Source: CAYJAD01 sp964370305 (GTDB lineage: Bacteria > Desulfobacterota > Desulfovibrionia > Desulfovibrionales > Desulfovibrionaceae). Taken from it: 22,454 nt of DNA. Under the pieces are notes generated by a model. That model had not been told where the DNA came from. It did not search any database and saw only the letters and a program-made list of their open reading frames with translations. This document shows, piece after piece, positions 1-8,415 of the stretch. The stretch is from the NCBI GenBank assembly GCA_964370305.1, contig CAYJIU010000023.1, positions 1 to 22,454 on the forward strand, read 5' to 3'. Positions within the stretch are counted from its first letter, which is position 1; each line of letters opens with the position of its first letter. Both the position numbers and the translations under genes were made by a program.

Positions 1-489
1 AATGAAATGATACGTGCTCGTGAAGTGCGTGTTATTGGTGCGGAAGGTGAACAACTAGGGATACTTGACCGCAATGATGCCATTGCCGCCGCCAAGGAGG
101 TGGGCTTGGATCTTGTGGAGGTTGCAGCAACTGCTGATCCGCCAGTATGCCGTATTATGGATTATGGTAAATTCAAATACGAGCAACAAAAGAAAAAGCA
201 AGAAGCCAAAAAAAGACAAACTGTGGTGCAAATTAAAGAAATCAAGGTGCGGCCTAAAACCGATGACCATGATTATGAAACTAAGGTGCGCCATATTCGT
301 CGATTTATTGAGGCTGGTGACCGCTGTAAGGTTACAGTATTTTTCCGTGGGCGAGAAATTGTGCATAAAGATAGGGGCCTAGCCATACTTGAGCGCATAG
401 TTGCTGATACCCAAGATATTGCCAAGGTTGACCAAGAGGCACGCTCCGAAGGACGCACCTTGCAGATGTTACTTATACCCAAAAAGTAA
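1..489 (+). CDS. infC: Translation initiation factor IF-3 (5' end outside window)
   Basis: IF-3 binds the 30S subunit, monitors start-codon and initiator-tRNA pairing, and blocks premature 50S joining. The visible 162 codons cover the N-terminal domain (start of the window to about residue 75, with the family pattern around REVRVIG, LDLVEVA and PPVCRIMDYGKFKYE), a lysine-rich linker, and the C-terminal domain (IKEIKVRP to LLIPKK). The first ATG, at 7, is probably internal. The two codons before it (Asn-Glu) continue the usual N-E-x-I-R-A-R-E start of the domain without a stop, so the true start, often a rare codon such as AUU in infC, lies upstream. rpmI and rplT follow, as in the widespread infC-rpmI-rplT operon. 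Identification is secure; only the 5' end is missing. Confidence 0.96.
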   Translation, partial: NEMIRAREVRVIGAEGEQLGILDRNDAIAAAKEVGLDLVEVAATADPPVCRIMDYGKFKYEQQKKKQEAKKRQTVVQIKEIKVRPKTDDHDYETKVRHIRRFIEAGDRCKVTVFFRGREIVHKDRGLAILERIVADTQDIAKVDQEARSEGRTLQMLLIPKK

Positions 490-511
490 CGCGTTTTTTT
501 TTATTTTTGTT

Positions 512-539
512 CTTGCCTTTAGCTACGATTTAAGGCAAG
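512..539 (+). other. Short dyad in the infC-rpmI spacer
   Basis: Within the 179-base spacer after infC, cttgcctt (512-519) and aaggcaag (532-539) form a perfect 8-bp stem with a 12-base loop. A T-rich run precedes it (about 494-510) instead of following it, so it is not a classical intrinsic terminator on the + strand. It could be a processing or regulatory structure. This is a visual observation with no functional proof. Confidence 0.35.
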
Positions 540-668
540 TTACGGCTTCTTTATGCATTGGCGTTGCTTATGACTTTGATTATAAGTGTTTTTCGCGCCA
601 TTGCATTTAGTGTAAATATTGAAAAATATTTGAGTTATTGTCTGTAATTAAATTTTTAGGAGAATAAT

Positions 669-866
669 ATGCCTAAGATTAAAACTCGTCGCTGCGCCGC
701 AAAGCGTTTTGAGGTTACAGGAAGTGGCAAGTTTAAGCGTCGTCGCCAAAACTTGCGCCACATCTTAACCAAGAAAAATGCCAAGCGTAAAATGCGCCTT
801 GGTCAATCCACCTTGGTGGATAGCACTAATGAAAAAGCGGTGCGTCGTATGTTACCTAACGTTTAA
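669..866 (+). CDS. rpmI: 50S ribosomal protein L35
   Basis: L35 is a small basic protein of the large ribosomal subunit. The 65-residue length matches the family, as do the start (MPKIKTRRCAAKRFEVTGSG), the central K/R-rich stretch (FKRRRQNLRHILTKKNAKRK) and the ending RRMLPNV. A Shine-Dalgarno sequence (taggag, 656-661) lies 7 bases before the ATG. It sits between infC and rplT as in most bacteria. The spacers on both sides (179 and 214 bases) are longer than is usual for this operon, so separate promoters or attenuation are possible. Confidence 0.97.
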   Translation: MPKIKTRRCAAKRFEVTGSGKFKRRRQNLRHILTKKNAKRKMRLGQSTLVDSTNEKAVRRMLPNV

Positions 867-952
867 GGATTGTTAAAAACTACAACCTATTGCGTTAGGA
901 ATAAATTTTTTGGAGTATGGCCGCAAGAATTCCATACGCCTTCAAAATTTTT
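855..952 (+). promoter_or_regulatory. Structured rpmI-rplT spacer, possible attenuator or L20 control region
   Basis: The 214-base spacer (867-1080) contains nested dyads. cctaacg (855-861, the end of rpmI) pairs with cgttagg (893-899). A second hairpin has an inner stem of 912-920 with 932-940 (one mismatch) and an outer AT stem of aaatttt (903-909) with aaaattt (944-950). It ends in a T run (948-952), which resembles an intrinsic terminator or attenuator ahead of rplT. In several bacteria L20 represses its own operon by binding leader RNA; whether that happens here is inference. The rest of the spacer (953-1067) shows nothing clear apart from the rplT ribosome-binding site GGAGGG at 1068-1073. 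Confidence 0.4.
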
Positions 953-1080
953 GGTTTTTGGTTAGCAAGTAAAGAAGTTTACAAATCCCTAAGTGGTGCT
1001 TCAAGCTTGTTATATAGTAGTAATTTTTTTTATCAGGCTGGCATGATCTCCGCCTCGCTTGATAACTGGAGGGTATTCCC

Positions 1081-1434
1081 ATGCGTGTAAAGAGAGGTCT
1101 TGCCGCACATCGCAGGCATAAAAAATATTTGGCCATGGCCAAGGGCTTTCGTGGCGGGCGCAGTCGCTTGTACCGCACCGCTCGTGAGGCTGTTGAGCGT
1201 TCATTGCAATACGCCTATATTGGGCGTAAATTACGTAAACGTGACTTCCGTAAACTATGGATTTTGCGTATTAATGCTGGTGTGCGTGAACATGGTCTTT
1301 CCTATAGCCGTTTTATGCATGGCATGAAAAAAGCTAATATTGAGCTTAACCGCAAGGTACTTGCTGATATGGCAGTACGCGCAAAGGATGACTTTGCCAA
1401 ACTTGTAGACGTGGTTAAAGCAGCTTTGCAATAA
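1081..1434 (+). CDS. rplT: 50S ribosomal protein L20
   Basis: L20 binds 23S rRNA early in large-subunit assembly and in some bacteria represses its own operon. The 117 residues match the family length. Recognisable blocks are MRVKRGLAAHRRHKKYL at the start, then AKGFRGGRSRLYRTAREAVERS, and the C-terminal globular domain from RDFRKLWILRINAGVREHGL to KLVDVVKAAL. A strong Shine-Dalgarno GGAGGG (1068-1073) fixes the ATG at 1081. It closes the infC-rpmI-rplT group; a strong terminator follows within 40 bases, separating it at least partly from pheS. Confidence 0.97.
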   Translation: MRVKRGLAAHRRHKKYLAMAKGFRGGRSRLYRTAREAVERSLQYAYIGRKLRKRDFRKLWILRINAGVREHGLSYSRFMHGMKKANIELNRKVLADMAVRAKDDFAKLVDVVKAALQ

Positions 1435-1470
1435 ATTCGTTATTCTTTACAGACAGTAATGCCTAAGGTA

Positions 1471-1507
1471 AAAAAACACCTTATGCCTACGGCATAAGGT
1501 GTTTTTT
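1471..1507 (+). terminator. Intrinsic terminator after rplT
   Basis: 1471-1487 and 1491-1507 are perfect reverse complements: a 17-bp stem with a 3-base loop (tac). The outer part is A-rich on the left and a run of six T (1502-1507) on the right, the classical Rho-independent form. Because it has A and T tracts on both sides it may also work on the opposite strand. It lies 36 bases past the rplT stop. Confidence 0.88.
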
Positions 1508-1567
1508 ATTTAAATAATTTTTCAATTATTATTCGTACTCTGTGTTTGCAATTTGTTAGAGGTGTAT

Positions 1568-2605
1568 ATGGACTTATTAAGTGCGTTAGATAGTCTTGTG
1601 CCTGAGCTTAAGGGAGGGCTTGATAAAGCATCATCCCTTACAGATTTAGAAGCTTTGCGCGTAGACTTCTTAGGCCGCAAGGGGCGTGTAGCTCAGATTA
1701 TGGCAAAATTGCCAAGTCTTGAGCCAGCAGAACGTCCTGCTGTTGGTCAAAAAGCTAATGAAATTAAAGCTACTTTAAATAATTTATTTGATCTTAGCAA
1801 AGAAAGCCTTGATGCCAAAAGTGAGGCTTTAGCCTTATCCCGCTTTGATGCAACCTTACCCGGTCGCGCTCCTTGGCATGGCTCTTTGCACCCCACCACC
1901 TTGGTGATGGAAGAAATTTGCACAATTTTTAAGAAGCTTGGTTATGACATTATGCATGGGCCAGAGGTGGAAACAGATTATCATAACTTTGAAGCCTTAA
2001 ACCTTCCGCCTGAGCATCCAGCGCGCGATATGCAAGACACATTATACGTGGCTGATAAGGTAGTTATGCGCACACATACCTCACCAGTGCAAGTGCGCAC
2101 CATGTTATCTAAGCGTCCTCCACTAGCCATTGTGGCTCCGGGCAAGGTTTATCGCCGTGATTCAGATATCACTCATACCCCTATGTTCCATCAAGTTGAA
2201 GGTTTGCTCGTAGATAAAAATGTGAGCATGGCTGAGCTTCGCGGCACTTTAACAGCTTTTATGCGTGGTGTGTTTGGGCCTAAGACCAATGTGCGCTTTC
2301 GGCCAAGCTTTTTCCCCTTTACTGAGCCCTCAGCCGAGGCTGATATTTCTTGCTGTATTTGTGGTGGAGCGGGGCATATTGGTGCCGATGTATGCCGCGT
2401 ATGTAAAGGTACAGGCTGGGTAGAAATACTTGGTTGTGGCATGGTTGACCCCGCCGTTTTTGAGGCCGTAGGCTATGACCCTGAAGAATACACCGGTTTT
2501 GCCTTTGGGCTTGGTGTTGAACGTGTGGCCATGTTAAAATACGGCATTGGCGACTTACGGATGTTTTTTGAAAATGATGTACGCTTTTTATCGCAATTTA
2601 TGTAA
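1568..2605 (+). CDS. pheS: Phenylalanyl-tRNA synthetase alpha subunit
   Basis: PheS is the catalytic subunit of the alpha2-beta2 enzyme that charges tRNA-Phe. An N-terminal coiled-coil arm (about 1-90, including DFLGRKGRVAQIM) is followed by the class II catalytic core: GSLHPTTLVMEEI, the PEVETDYHNFEALN block, RTHTSPVQVR, the motif 2 region YRRDSDITHTPMFHQVEG, FPFTEPSAEADI, and motif 3 (FGLGVERVAMLKYGI). Residues 262-279 hold two CxxC pairs (C262/C265 and C276/C279), a small zinc-knuckle-like insertion also present in other, for example Gram-positive, PheS proteins. A TTG at 1553 is in frame, but the ATG at 1568 has AGAGG five bases upstream and gives the typical MDLL start, so 345 residues is preferred. 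Confidence 0.96.
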   Translation: MDLLSALDSLVPELKGGLDKASSLTDLEALRVDFLGRKGRVAQIMAKLPSLEPAERPAVGQKANEIKATLNNLFDLSKESLDAKSEALALSRFDATLPGRAPWHGSLHPTTLVMEEICTIFKKLGYDIMHGPEVETDYHNFEALNLPPEHPARDMQDTLYVADKVVMRTHTSPVQVRTMLSKRPPLAIVAPGKVYRRDSDITHTPMFHQVEGLLVDKNVSMAELRGTLTAFMRGVFGPKTNVRFRPSFFPFTEPSAEADISCCICGGAGHIGADVCRVCKGTGWVEILGCGMVDPAVFEAVGYDPEEYTGFAFGLGVERVAMLKYGIGDLRMFFENDVRFLSQFM

Positions 2606-2924
2606 TATTTTACTGTTTATGTTGGTTTTCGCGCTTTGCCTAGCTTTTGCTTGTACTGGCAATGCAGCAACCAACGCTCCGCGCACTGGCCTTGAAGGTG
2701 GGCAGGGTAATAGCTTTGGCCCTGGCTCTGAAAATAAACAAAATAAAGGTATTCCCACCGGTGGGGCCATGGTTGATGCCTATGGTAATCCGGTGGTGCC
2801 GGAAGAAGAGCAAGTTACCCCGCGTGAGCGTTTGCGCAGTGGTGCCTATGGCGGTGCTAATAAACAAAATTCTCGTCCTTTGCCTGATCTACCAGAAACA
2901 GATGCTGGCTGGAAATTCAAATAA
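2574..2924 (+). CDS. Small putative secreted protein between pheS and pheT
   Basis: Not recognised as a named family. The reading frame starts inside the 3' end of pheS (in another frame, 32-base overlap) and ends 9 bases before pheT. From the tandem ATGs at 2574/2577 the product is about 116 residues. It has a short positive N-terminus, a strongly hydrophobic segment (about residues 12-28) and a possible signal-peptidase site near TGNA-A. FAC is a weak lipobox-like alternative. The mature part is low in hydrophobic residues and rich in Gly, Asn and Pro, with motifs such as GAMVDAYGNPVVPEEE and a C-terminal PLPDLPETDAGWKFK. No good Shine-Dalgarno is visible, so translation is probably coupled to pheS. 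ATG 2619 is a poorer start because it removes the basic N-region. Function unknown; expressed-gene status is moderately supported. Confidence 0.6.
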   Translation: MMYAFYRNLCNILLFMLVFALCLAFACTGNAATNAPRTGLEGGQGNSFGPGSENKQNKGIPTGGAMVDAYGNPVVPEEEQVTPRERLRSGAYGGANKQNSRPLPDLPETDAGWKFK

Positions 2925-2933
2925 GGTATTATT

Positions 2934-5321
2934 ATGTTATTAAGCTTAAAGTGGTTACAAGAGTTTGTGCCTTTTACCGGTAGCTCCAAGGAGCTTGGGG
3001 ATCGTTTGACCATGCTTGGCCTTGAACTTGAGGAAATTTTGCGCCCATATGATAATATTGAGGCCATAGTCATAGGCCACGTATTGGAGTGCTCTAAACA
3101 TCCTGAGGCTGATAAGCTATCAGTATGTAAGGTTAATGTTGGACAAGATGAAGCCTTGGACATTGTTTGTGGTGCTCCTAATGTGGCGCAAGGCCAAAGG
3201 GTGCCCGTGGCCCTTGTAGGCACGACTATGCCAGATGGTATGGTTATTAAAAAGGCTAAATTGCGCGGGCAGCCGTCCATGGGCATGATTTGTTCAGAGC
3301 GTGAACTTGGCCTGACAGAAGACCATAGCGGCATTATGGTTTTGCCGGAAGATGCCCCCATTGGTGCAAAACTTGTAGACTATCTTGAGCTTGATCGCGA
3401 AGTGCTAAATATTGGTATTACTCCTAATAGGGCTGATTGTATGTCTGTGCTTGGCCTTGCGCGAGAAGTTGCCCTTGCCTATGATTTGCCGCTGAGCATG
3501 CCTAGTTTTAATATAGCAGCACAAGGCGAAACAAAGCCCGTAGATATAAATATTGCCGATGCTAGCCTTTGTCCTCTTTATCAGGGCTTGGTTATTGAAA
3601 ATGTTAAAATCGGCCCTTCGCCAAGGCATATACGTTATCGATTGCATGCCATTGGTATTAGGCCCATTTCTAATATTGTGGATATTACAAACTATGTGCT
3701 TATGGAGTGTGGGCAGCCGCTACACGCCTTTGATGCTGATAAAATACGCGGTAATGTGATTCATATTGCCCCTGCCGCAGAAGGTGAAGAAGTGGTGACG
3801 CTTGATGGCCAAAAGCGTAAATTAAATGCTCATGATTTAACTATTCGTGATGCTGAAGGCCCCATTGCTTTAGCCGGTGTTATGGGTGGTCTTGATTCAG
3901 AAATAATTGATAGCTCACAAAGGGTATTTTTAGAAAGTGCAGTGTTTCGCCCTGCCAGTATTCGTAAAACTTCCCGTCGCTTAGGGCTTTCCAGTGAGGC
4001 TTCATACCGCTTTGAGCGTGGTGTGGATCAAGTGGGTAATACTTGGGCCATGGAACGAGCTGCAAGCCTTATGGTTGAGTTTGGTGGCGGGCACATTTGT
4101 AAGGGAGTGTTTAAATCTGAACCCTTACCGTGGGTTGCGCCTAACATTAAATTTCGCCTAGCGCGTGCCAATGCCTTGCTTGGACTTGAGCTTGATGCGG
4201 AATTTTGCCGCAAGGTGCTAAGCGGACTTGGATGCACTGTTGATACAAGTGATGCTGCCTGCTGGCAGGTCATTGCACCTTCTTGGCGTGGTGATTTTGA
4301 GCGTGAGGCAGACTTAATTGAAGAAGTGGGCCGCGTATACGGTCTTGACCGTATTGAGCCAGTATTGCCGGTAGTTAAGCATAATTTAGATGCCGCTGGC
4401 GCGCCGGAGGCCATTTTTGATTTTTGGTCACGCCTTAAAAAGTGGGGTAGTGGTCTTGGGCTTAATGAAGCTGTAAATTATAGCTTTGTGGGGCATAATG
4501 ATTTAGATTTTCTAAACTTAACTAAGGATAACCGCGTCTCCATTATCAATCCCCTTTCGGCAGAGCAAGATGCTTTACGCACAACCCTTGCGCCGGGCCT
4601 TTTGCAAAATCTTAGGCATAATATTGCTCAAGGCAACACAAGCTTGCGCATTTTTGAGCTTGCACACATCTTCTTAGCTGATAAAAACTCAGAAACCACT
4701 GCCAGTGAACATGGCCGTTTGGGTTTATTAATGTATGGTTCACGTTTTGATGGTCATTGGCCACATGTGGCTGATGAAGTGAACTATAGTGATTTAAAGG
4801 GCATTGTTGAGCATTTATTAGCATTTTTGCATATTGATGGGGTAAATTTTGTTCAAAGTGCCAGTCATGAATTTTTGTCTCCTTGTGTGCAAATAGAGGT
4901 TAAGGGAAAAAATATTGGTTTCATGGGGCAGGTTAAGGCACAATTGGCCGATGCCTTCCACGCTAAAAAACCCACATGGCTTGCAGAAATTGATATGGAT
5001 ATTTTATATAATCTAGCAAACGAGGCCACAATTGCCTTTAAGCCTTTGCCCATGTACCCACCGGTGCGGCGCGATATAACGGTTATGTCCGATGATATTT
5101 TAGCTGTGGGTGCTGTGCTTGAGCATGTGCAAAATATGAAACTTGCCCTACTTGAAGATATAAGCCTTATTGATTTATTTGAACCTCAATCTGGTGGACG
5201 CAATGCAACATTTCGTCTAACATTTCGTCACTCGCAGCGCACTTTGAAGGATGCAGAGGTAGACAAAGAGAGGGAAAAAGTGGCACAATCAATTGTGAAG
5301 TCGTTGGGTGTAAGAATTTAA
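2934..5321 (+). CDS. pheT: Phenylalanyl-tRNA synthetase beta subunit
   Basis: PheT is the tRNA-binding and editing partner of PheS. At 795 residues it has the full bacterial length. Domains in order are an N-terminal start (MLLSLKWLQEFVPF), the tRNA-binding OB fold (about 40-150, with IGHVLECSKHPEADKLSVCK and SMGMICSERELGL), the B3/B4 editing region (about 210-390, PRHIRYRLHAIGIRPISNIVDITNYV and LAGVMGG), B5 (about 400-475), the inactive class II-like core, and the C-terminal ferredoxin-like anticodon-binding domain (about 700-795, PPVRRDITVM to the end). Shine-Dalgarno AAGG at 2923-2926 precedes the ATG at 2934. It is separated from pheS only by the small secreted protein gene. Confidence 0.97.
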   Translation: MLLSLKWLQEFVPFTGSSKELGDRLTMLGLELEEILRPYDNIEAIVIGHVLECSKHPEADKLSVCKVNVGQDEALDIVCGAPNVAQGQRVPVALVGTTMPDGMVIKKAKLRGQPSMGMICSERELGLTEDHSGIMVLPEDAPIGAKLVDYLELDREVLNIGITPNRADCMSVLGLAREVALAYDLPLSMPSFNIAAQGETKPVDINIADASLCPLYQGLVIENVKIGPSPRHIRYRLHAIGIRPISNIVDITNYVLMECGQPLHAFDADKIRGNVIHIAPAAEGEEVVTLDGQKRKLNAHDLTIRDAEGPIALAGVMGGLDSEIIDSSQRVFLESAVFRPASIRKTSRRLGLSSEASYRFERGVDQVGNTWAMERAASLMVEFGGGHICKGVFKSEPLPWVAPNIKFRLARANALLGLELDAEFCRKVLSGLGCTVDTSDAACWQVIAPSWRGDFEREADLIEEVGRVYGLDRIEPVLPVVKHNLDAAGAPEAIFDFWSRLKKWGSGLGLNEAVNYSFVGHNDLDFLNLTKDNRVSIINPLSAEQDALRTTLAPGLLQNLRHNIAQGNTSLRIFELAHIFLADKNSETTASEHGRLGLLMYGSRFDGHWPHVADEVNYSDLKGIVEHLLAFLHIDGVNFVQSASHEFLSPCVQIEVKGKNIGFMGQVKAQLADAFHAKKPTWLAEIDMDILYNLANEATIAFKPLPMYPPVRRDITVMSDDILAVGAVLEHVQNMKLALLEDISLIDLFEPQSGGRNATFRLTFRHSQRTLKDAEVDKEREKVAQSIVKSLGVRI

Positions 5322-5341
5322 TAGCTTTGATGAGGTGACGC

Positions 5342-5704
5342 ATGACAGAAAAGACATATCGTATCGGCGATGTGGCTGAGCAATTGCAGCTAAAAAGTTA
5401 TGTATTGCGATTTTGGGAAACAGAATTTTCGCAACTTGCACCCTTGCGCACCAGCAAGGGGCAACGCCTTTATACTGAGGAGCATGTTAGCTTACTCAAA
5501 CATATTAAAGAGTTGCTGCATGAGCAGGGCATGACTATTGACGGTGCCAGACGGGCTTTGCAATCTGAGCAAGGGCGTAAATGGCGTGACCAGCAACAAA
5601 GCCCAGCTGCTGTGAATGATGATACAAGACTTAAAGAAGTGCGCGATGAGTTATTAGAACTACGCCAAATGCTTATGAAAACATGCGATTTGCTTAGTGA
5701 TTAG
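5342..5704 (+). CDS. MerR-family transcriptional regulator
   Basis: Predicted DNA-binding protein of 120 residues. The N-terminal winged helix-turn-helix of the MerR family is clear: YRIGDVAEQLQLKSYVLRFW (6-25) supplies the recognition helices, and the wing and second helices follow with SKGQRLYTEEHVSLLKHIKEL and the EQGMTIDGARRAL segment. The C-terminus (about 93-120) is a short leucine-rich likely coiled coil for dimerisation. There is no cysteine cluster or drug-binding domain, so the signal, if any, is unknown. GAGGTG (5332-5337) precedes the ATG. It lies 20 bases after pheT and only a few bases before rpe, so it is probably co-transcribed. Its targets cannot be inferred. Confidence 0.9.
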   Translation: MTEKTYRIGDVAEQLQLKSYVLRFWETEFSQLAPLRTSKGQRLYTEEHVSLLKHIKELLHEQGMTIDGARRALQSEQGRKWRDQQQSPAAVNDDTRLKEVRDELLELRQMLMKTCDLLSD

Positions 5705-5715
5705 GCGTGGTTAGT

Positions 5716-6420
5716 ATGCAAACTCCCATCATAGCACCTTCACTTTTAAGTGCCAATTTTGCCCGCTTGGAGCAAGAGCTGCAAGCCTTAGAAGAAGCCC
5801 GCGTACCATGGTTGCATCTAGATATTATGGATGGCAACTTTGTTCCCAATATAACTTTTGGCCCTCCTGTCATAGCTTCCTTGCGTAAATGTTCCAAACT
5901 TTTTTTTGATGTGCATTTGATGATTGAAGCTCCCGAGCGTTATTTAGACGATTTTCATAAAGCCGGAGCAGATATTTTAGTAGTGCATGCTGAAGCAACT
6001 AAGCATTTACAGCGCACTCTTAGTGCCATACGCAAACTGGGCATATTGTCCGGAGTGTCCTTAAATCCTGCAACACCTCTAAATATTTTAGAATATGTGC
6101 TGGATGATGTGGATATGATCTTGCTTATGAGTGTGAACCCAGGTTTTTCTGGTCAAAGTTTTATTCCTGCTACTTTTGATAAAATCCGCGCTTTGCGTAG
6201 CATGCTTGATGATGCTGGCAAAGGGCATATTAGAATTCAAGTGGATGGTGGGGTAGACCCACAGAATATTGCCGCTTTAGTAGATGCTGGTGCCGACATT
6301 TTTGTTTCTGGTTCGGCCTTTTTTTCAAAACCACCTTATGATAAACGTTTGCAAGATTTTCTTGCCGCTGCTGCCCTAGCCACAAGAAAGCCTTTGGGAG
6401 AAAATTATGGTAACCCGTAA
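5716..6420 (+). CDS. rpe: Ribulose-phosphate 3-epimerase
   Basis: Interconverts D-ribulose 5-phosphate and D-xylulose 5-phosphate in the pentose phosphate pathway. It is a TIM barrel of 234 residues. Visible motifs are IAPSLLSANFARL (5-17), the metal-binding HLDIMDGNFVPNITFGP with H34 and D36, H67 in FDVHLMIE, the phosphate and loop region MSVNPGFSGQSFIP (138-151), catalytic D177 in QVDGGV, and GADIFVSGSAFF. A GTG at 5707 could add three residues, but the ATG at 5716 gives the family-like N-terminus. The C-terminal tail is slightly longer than in many homologues. Its end overlaps tkt by 14 bases, which suggests translational coupling with the enzyme that uses its product. Confidence 0.96.
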   Translation: MQTPIIAPSLLSANFARLEQELQALEEARVPWLHLDIMDGNFVPNITFGPPVIASLRKCSKLFFDVHLMIEAPERYLDDFHKAGADILVVHAEATKHLQRTLSAIRKLGILSGVSLNPATPLNILEYVLDDVDMILLMSVNPGFSGQSFIPATFDKIRALRSMLDDAGKGHIRIQVDGGVDPQNIAALVDAGADIFVSGSAFFSKPPYDKRLQDFLAAAALATRKPLGENYGNP

Positions 6421-8404
6421 AGAATTAGCAAATGCCTTACGTTTTTTATCCATAGATGCCATTGAAAAATCTAAATCCGGCCACCCTGGCGCGCCCATGG
6501 GCATGGCAGATATGGCAGAAGCCCTATGGCGACATCACTTAAAGCATAATCCGCGCAATCCACATTGGGTTAACAGAGATCGTTTTATACTTTCAAATGG
6601 TCATGCTTCCATGTTGCAATATGCTCTTTTGCATTTAAGTGGGTATGATGTAAGCATTGAAGATATTAAAAGTTTTCGCACATTACACTCCAAAACACCT
6701 GGGCATCCTGAGTATGGACATACCCCCGGGGTAGAAAGCACCTCCGGCCCCTTGGGACAAGGCATTGCCATGGCTGTTGGTATGGCCTTGGCAGAGGCGC
6801 GTTTAAGTGCAGAATTCAATCGCCCTGAGCATACGATTGTTGATCATAATACCTATGTATTTCTTGGGGATGGCTGCATGATGGAAGGTATTTCTCATGA
6901 AGCTTGCTCCCTAGCTGGTACCCTTGGTTTGCATAAATTAATTGCCATGTATGACGCCAACAATATTTCCATCGATGGCAATATTAAAGGCTGGTTTGAT
7001 GAAGATGTGGCCAAGCGTTTTGAGGCTTACGGCTGGCATGTGATACGCGGTGTTGATGGGCATGATTTCACCTTACTTGATGAAGCCATTGCCCTTGCTC
7101 ATGCTGAAAAATCACGCCCTACATTAATTATTTGTAAAACTCATATTGGCTATGGCTCACCTAATAAAGTTGATAGCAGTGGTTGTCACGGCTCACCCTT
7201 GGGCACTGAGGAAGTTTTAGCCACGCGTAAAGCCTTGGATTGGAAAGCGGAAGCATTTATTATTCCTGAAGATATTGCAGAAGCTTGGGACGCAAGCAGC
7301 TATGGTATTAAAGCTGAAGCCCAATGGAAGACAGTTTTTACAGAATATGCTCAAAAATATCCAGACCTTGCTGATGAATTTTCACGCCGTATGGAAAGTG
7401 CTTTGCCGCTAGATTTTGCAGATACAGTGCACTCTGCCCTTGAAGCATGCATAAATGATAAGCAAAGCATTGCCACGCGCATAGCCTCCAAAAACTCTTT
7501 AGAAGCCTTGATGCCAGCCTTACCTGAGCTTGTGGGCGGCTCTGCAGATTTGACTGGCTCTGTGGGCACCATGACAAAACATTCCAAGGCCATTGAGTAC
7601 GATAAGTTTGGCGGTAATTATATTTATTATGGTGTGCGTGAATTTGCCATGGGTGCCATTATGAATGGCATGGCTTTGCATGGTGGTATTTTGCCTTACG
7701 CTGGAACATTTATGATGTTTTCAGATTATGCTAAAAATGCCATACGTTTATCTGCATTAATGGGCACACATGTAATTTGGGTGCTGACCCATGATAGTAT
7801 TGGAGTGGGTGAAGATGGCCCCACACATCAGCCCATAGAGCAAGTGGCAAGTTTGCGCCTCATCCCCAATGTTAATGTGTGGCGGCCTTGTGATACTGTG
7901 GAAACCATGGTTGCTTGGAAGTGCGCCATTAGTGATAAATCACGCCCGCACTGTTTATCTCTTTCGCGCCAAGATTTGGAGTTTATGGAGCGCAGCGCAG
8001 AGCAGGTGCAAAATATTGAAAAGGGCGGATATATTCTGCATGATTGTACAGGTACTCCGGAGCTAATTATTATAGCCACCGGCTCAGAAGTTGGACTTGC
8101 CCGTGAAGCTACGCAGGTTTTAATAGAGCATGGTAAGAAAGTACGTTTAGTTTCAATGCCTTGTACCGAAGTATTTGATGCTCAAGATGCAGATTATCGT
8201 GAAAGCGTTTTGCCATCTAGTATACGTAAACGCTTGGCTGTGGAAGCAGGATGTGTTGATTATTGGTATAAATATGTAGGGCTTGATGGACGTATCGTGG
8301 GCATGAATGGCTTTGGTGCTTCAGCACCTGGCAATGTGCTAGCGGCATATTTTGGATTTACGCTTGAAAATGTTTTGCAAAATGCCAACGAAATGCTTGC
8401 TTAA
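6407..8404 (+). CDS. tkt: Transketolase
   Basis: Thiamine-diphosphate enzyme moving two-carbon units between pentose and triose/hexose phosphates. At 665 residues it has the full length. The N-terminal ThDP-binding domain shows SGHPGAPMGMADMA with H26, LSNGHASM, TSGPLGQGIAMAVGMA (112-127), the GDG metal/ThDP motif (154-156) with downstream NN, and H261 in HGSPLG. The pyrimidine-binding domain has GGSADLTGS (377-385), catalytic E412 in GVREFAMGAIMNGMALHGG and THDSIGVGEDGPTHQP (461-476). The C-terminal domain includes SRQDLEF and IIATGSEVGLA. GGGAG (6396-6400) inside rpe is its ribosome-binding site. The rpe-tkt pair forms the non-oxidative pentose phosphate unit. Confidence 0.97.
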   Translation: MVTRKELANALRFLSIDAIEKSKSGHPGAPMGMADMAEALWRHHLKHNPRNPHWVNRDRFILSNGHASMLQYALLHLSGYDVSIEDIKSFRTLHSKTPGHPEYGHTPGVESTSGPLGQGIAMAVGMALAEARLSAEFNRPEHTIVDHNTYVFLGDGCMMEGISHEACSLAGTLGLHKLIAMYDANNISIDGNIKGWFDEDVAKRFEAYGWHVIRGVDGHDFTLLDEAIALAHAEKSRPTLIICKTHIGYGSPNKVDSSGCHGSPLGTEEVLATRKALDWKAEAFIIPEDIAEAWDASSYGIKAEAQWKTVFTEYAQKYPDLADEFSRRMESALPLDFADTVHSALEACINDKQSIATRIASKNSLEALMPALPELVGGSADLTGSVGTMTKHSKAIEYDKFGGNYIYYGVREFAMGAIMNGMALHGGILPYAGTFMMFSDYAKNAIRLSALMGTHVIWVLTHDSIGVGEDGPTHQPIEQVASLRLIPNVNVWRPCDTVETMVAWKCAISDKSRPHCLSLSRQDLEFMERSAEQVQNIEKGGYILHDCTGTPELIIIATGSEVGLAREATQVLIEHGKKVRLVSMPCTEVFDAQDADYRESVLPSSIRKRLAVEAGCVDYWYKYVGLDGRIVGMNGFGASAPGNVLAAYFGFTLENVLQNANEMLA

Positions 8405-8415
8405 AAGGAATATAT

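Noticed and set aside
1553..1567. Upstream TTG start for pheS
   Set aside because: The extra five residues are not typical of PheS, and the ATG at 1568 has a suitably spaced AGAGG.
2846..3361. 171-codon - strand open frame over the start of pheT
   Set aside because: It lies opposite the unambiguous pheT coding sequence and shows no recognisable protein pattern; it is an antisense shadow.
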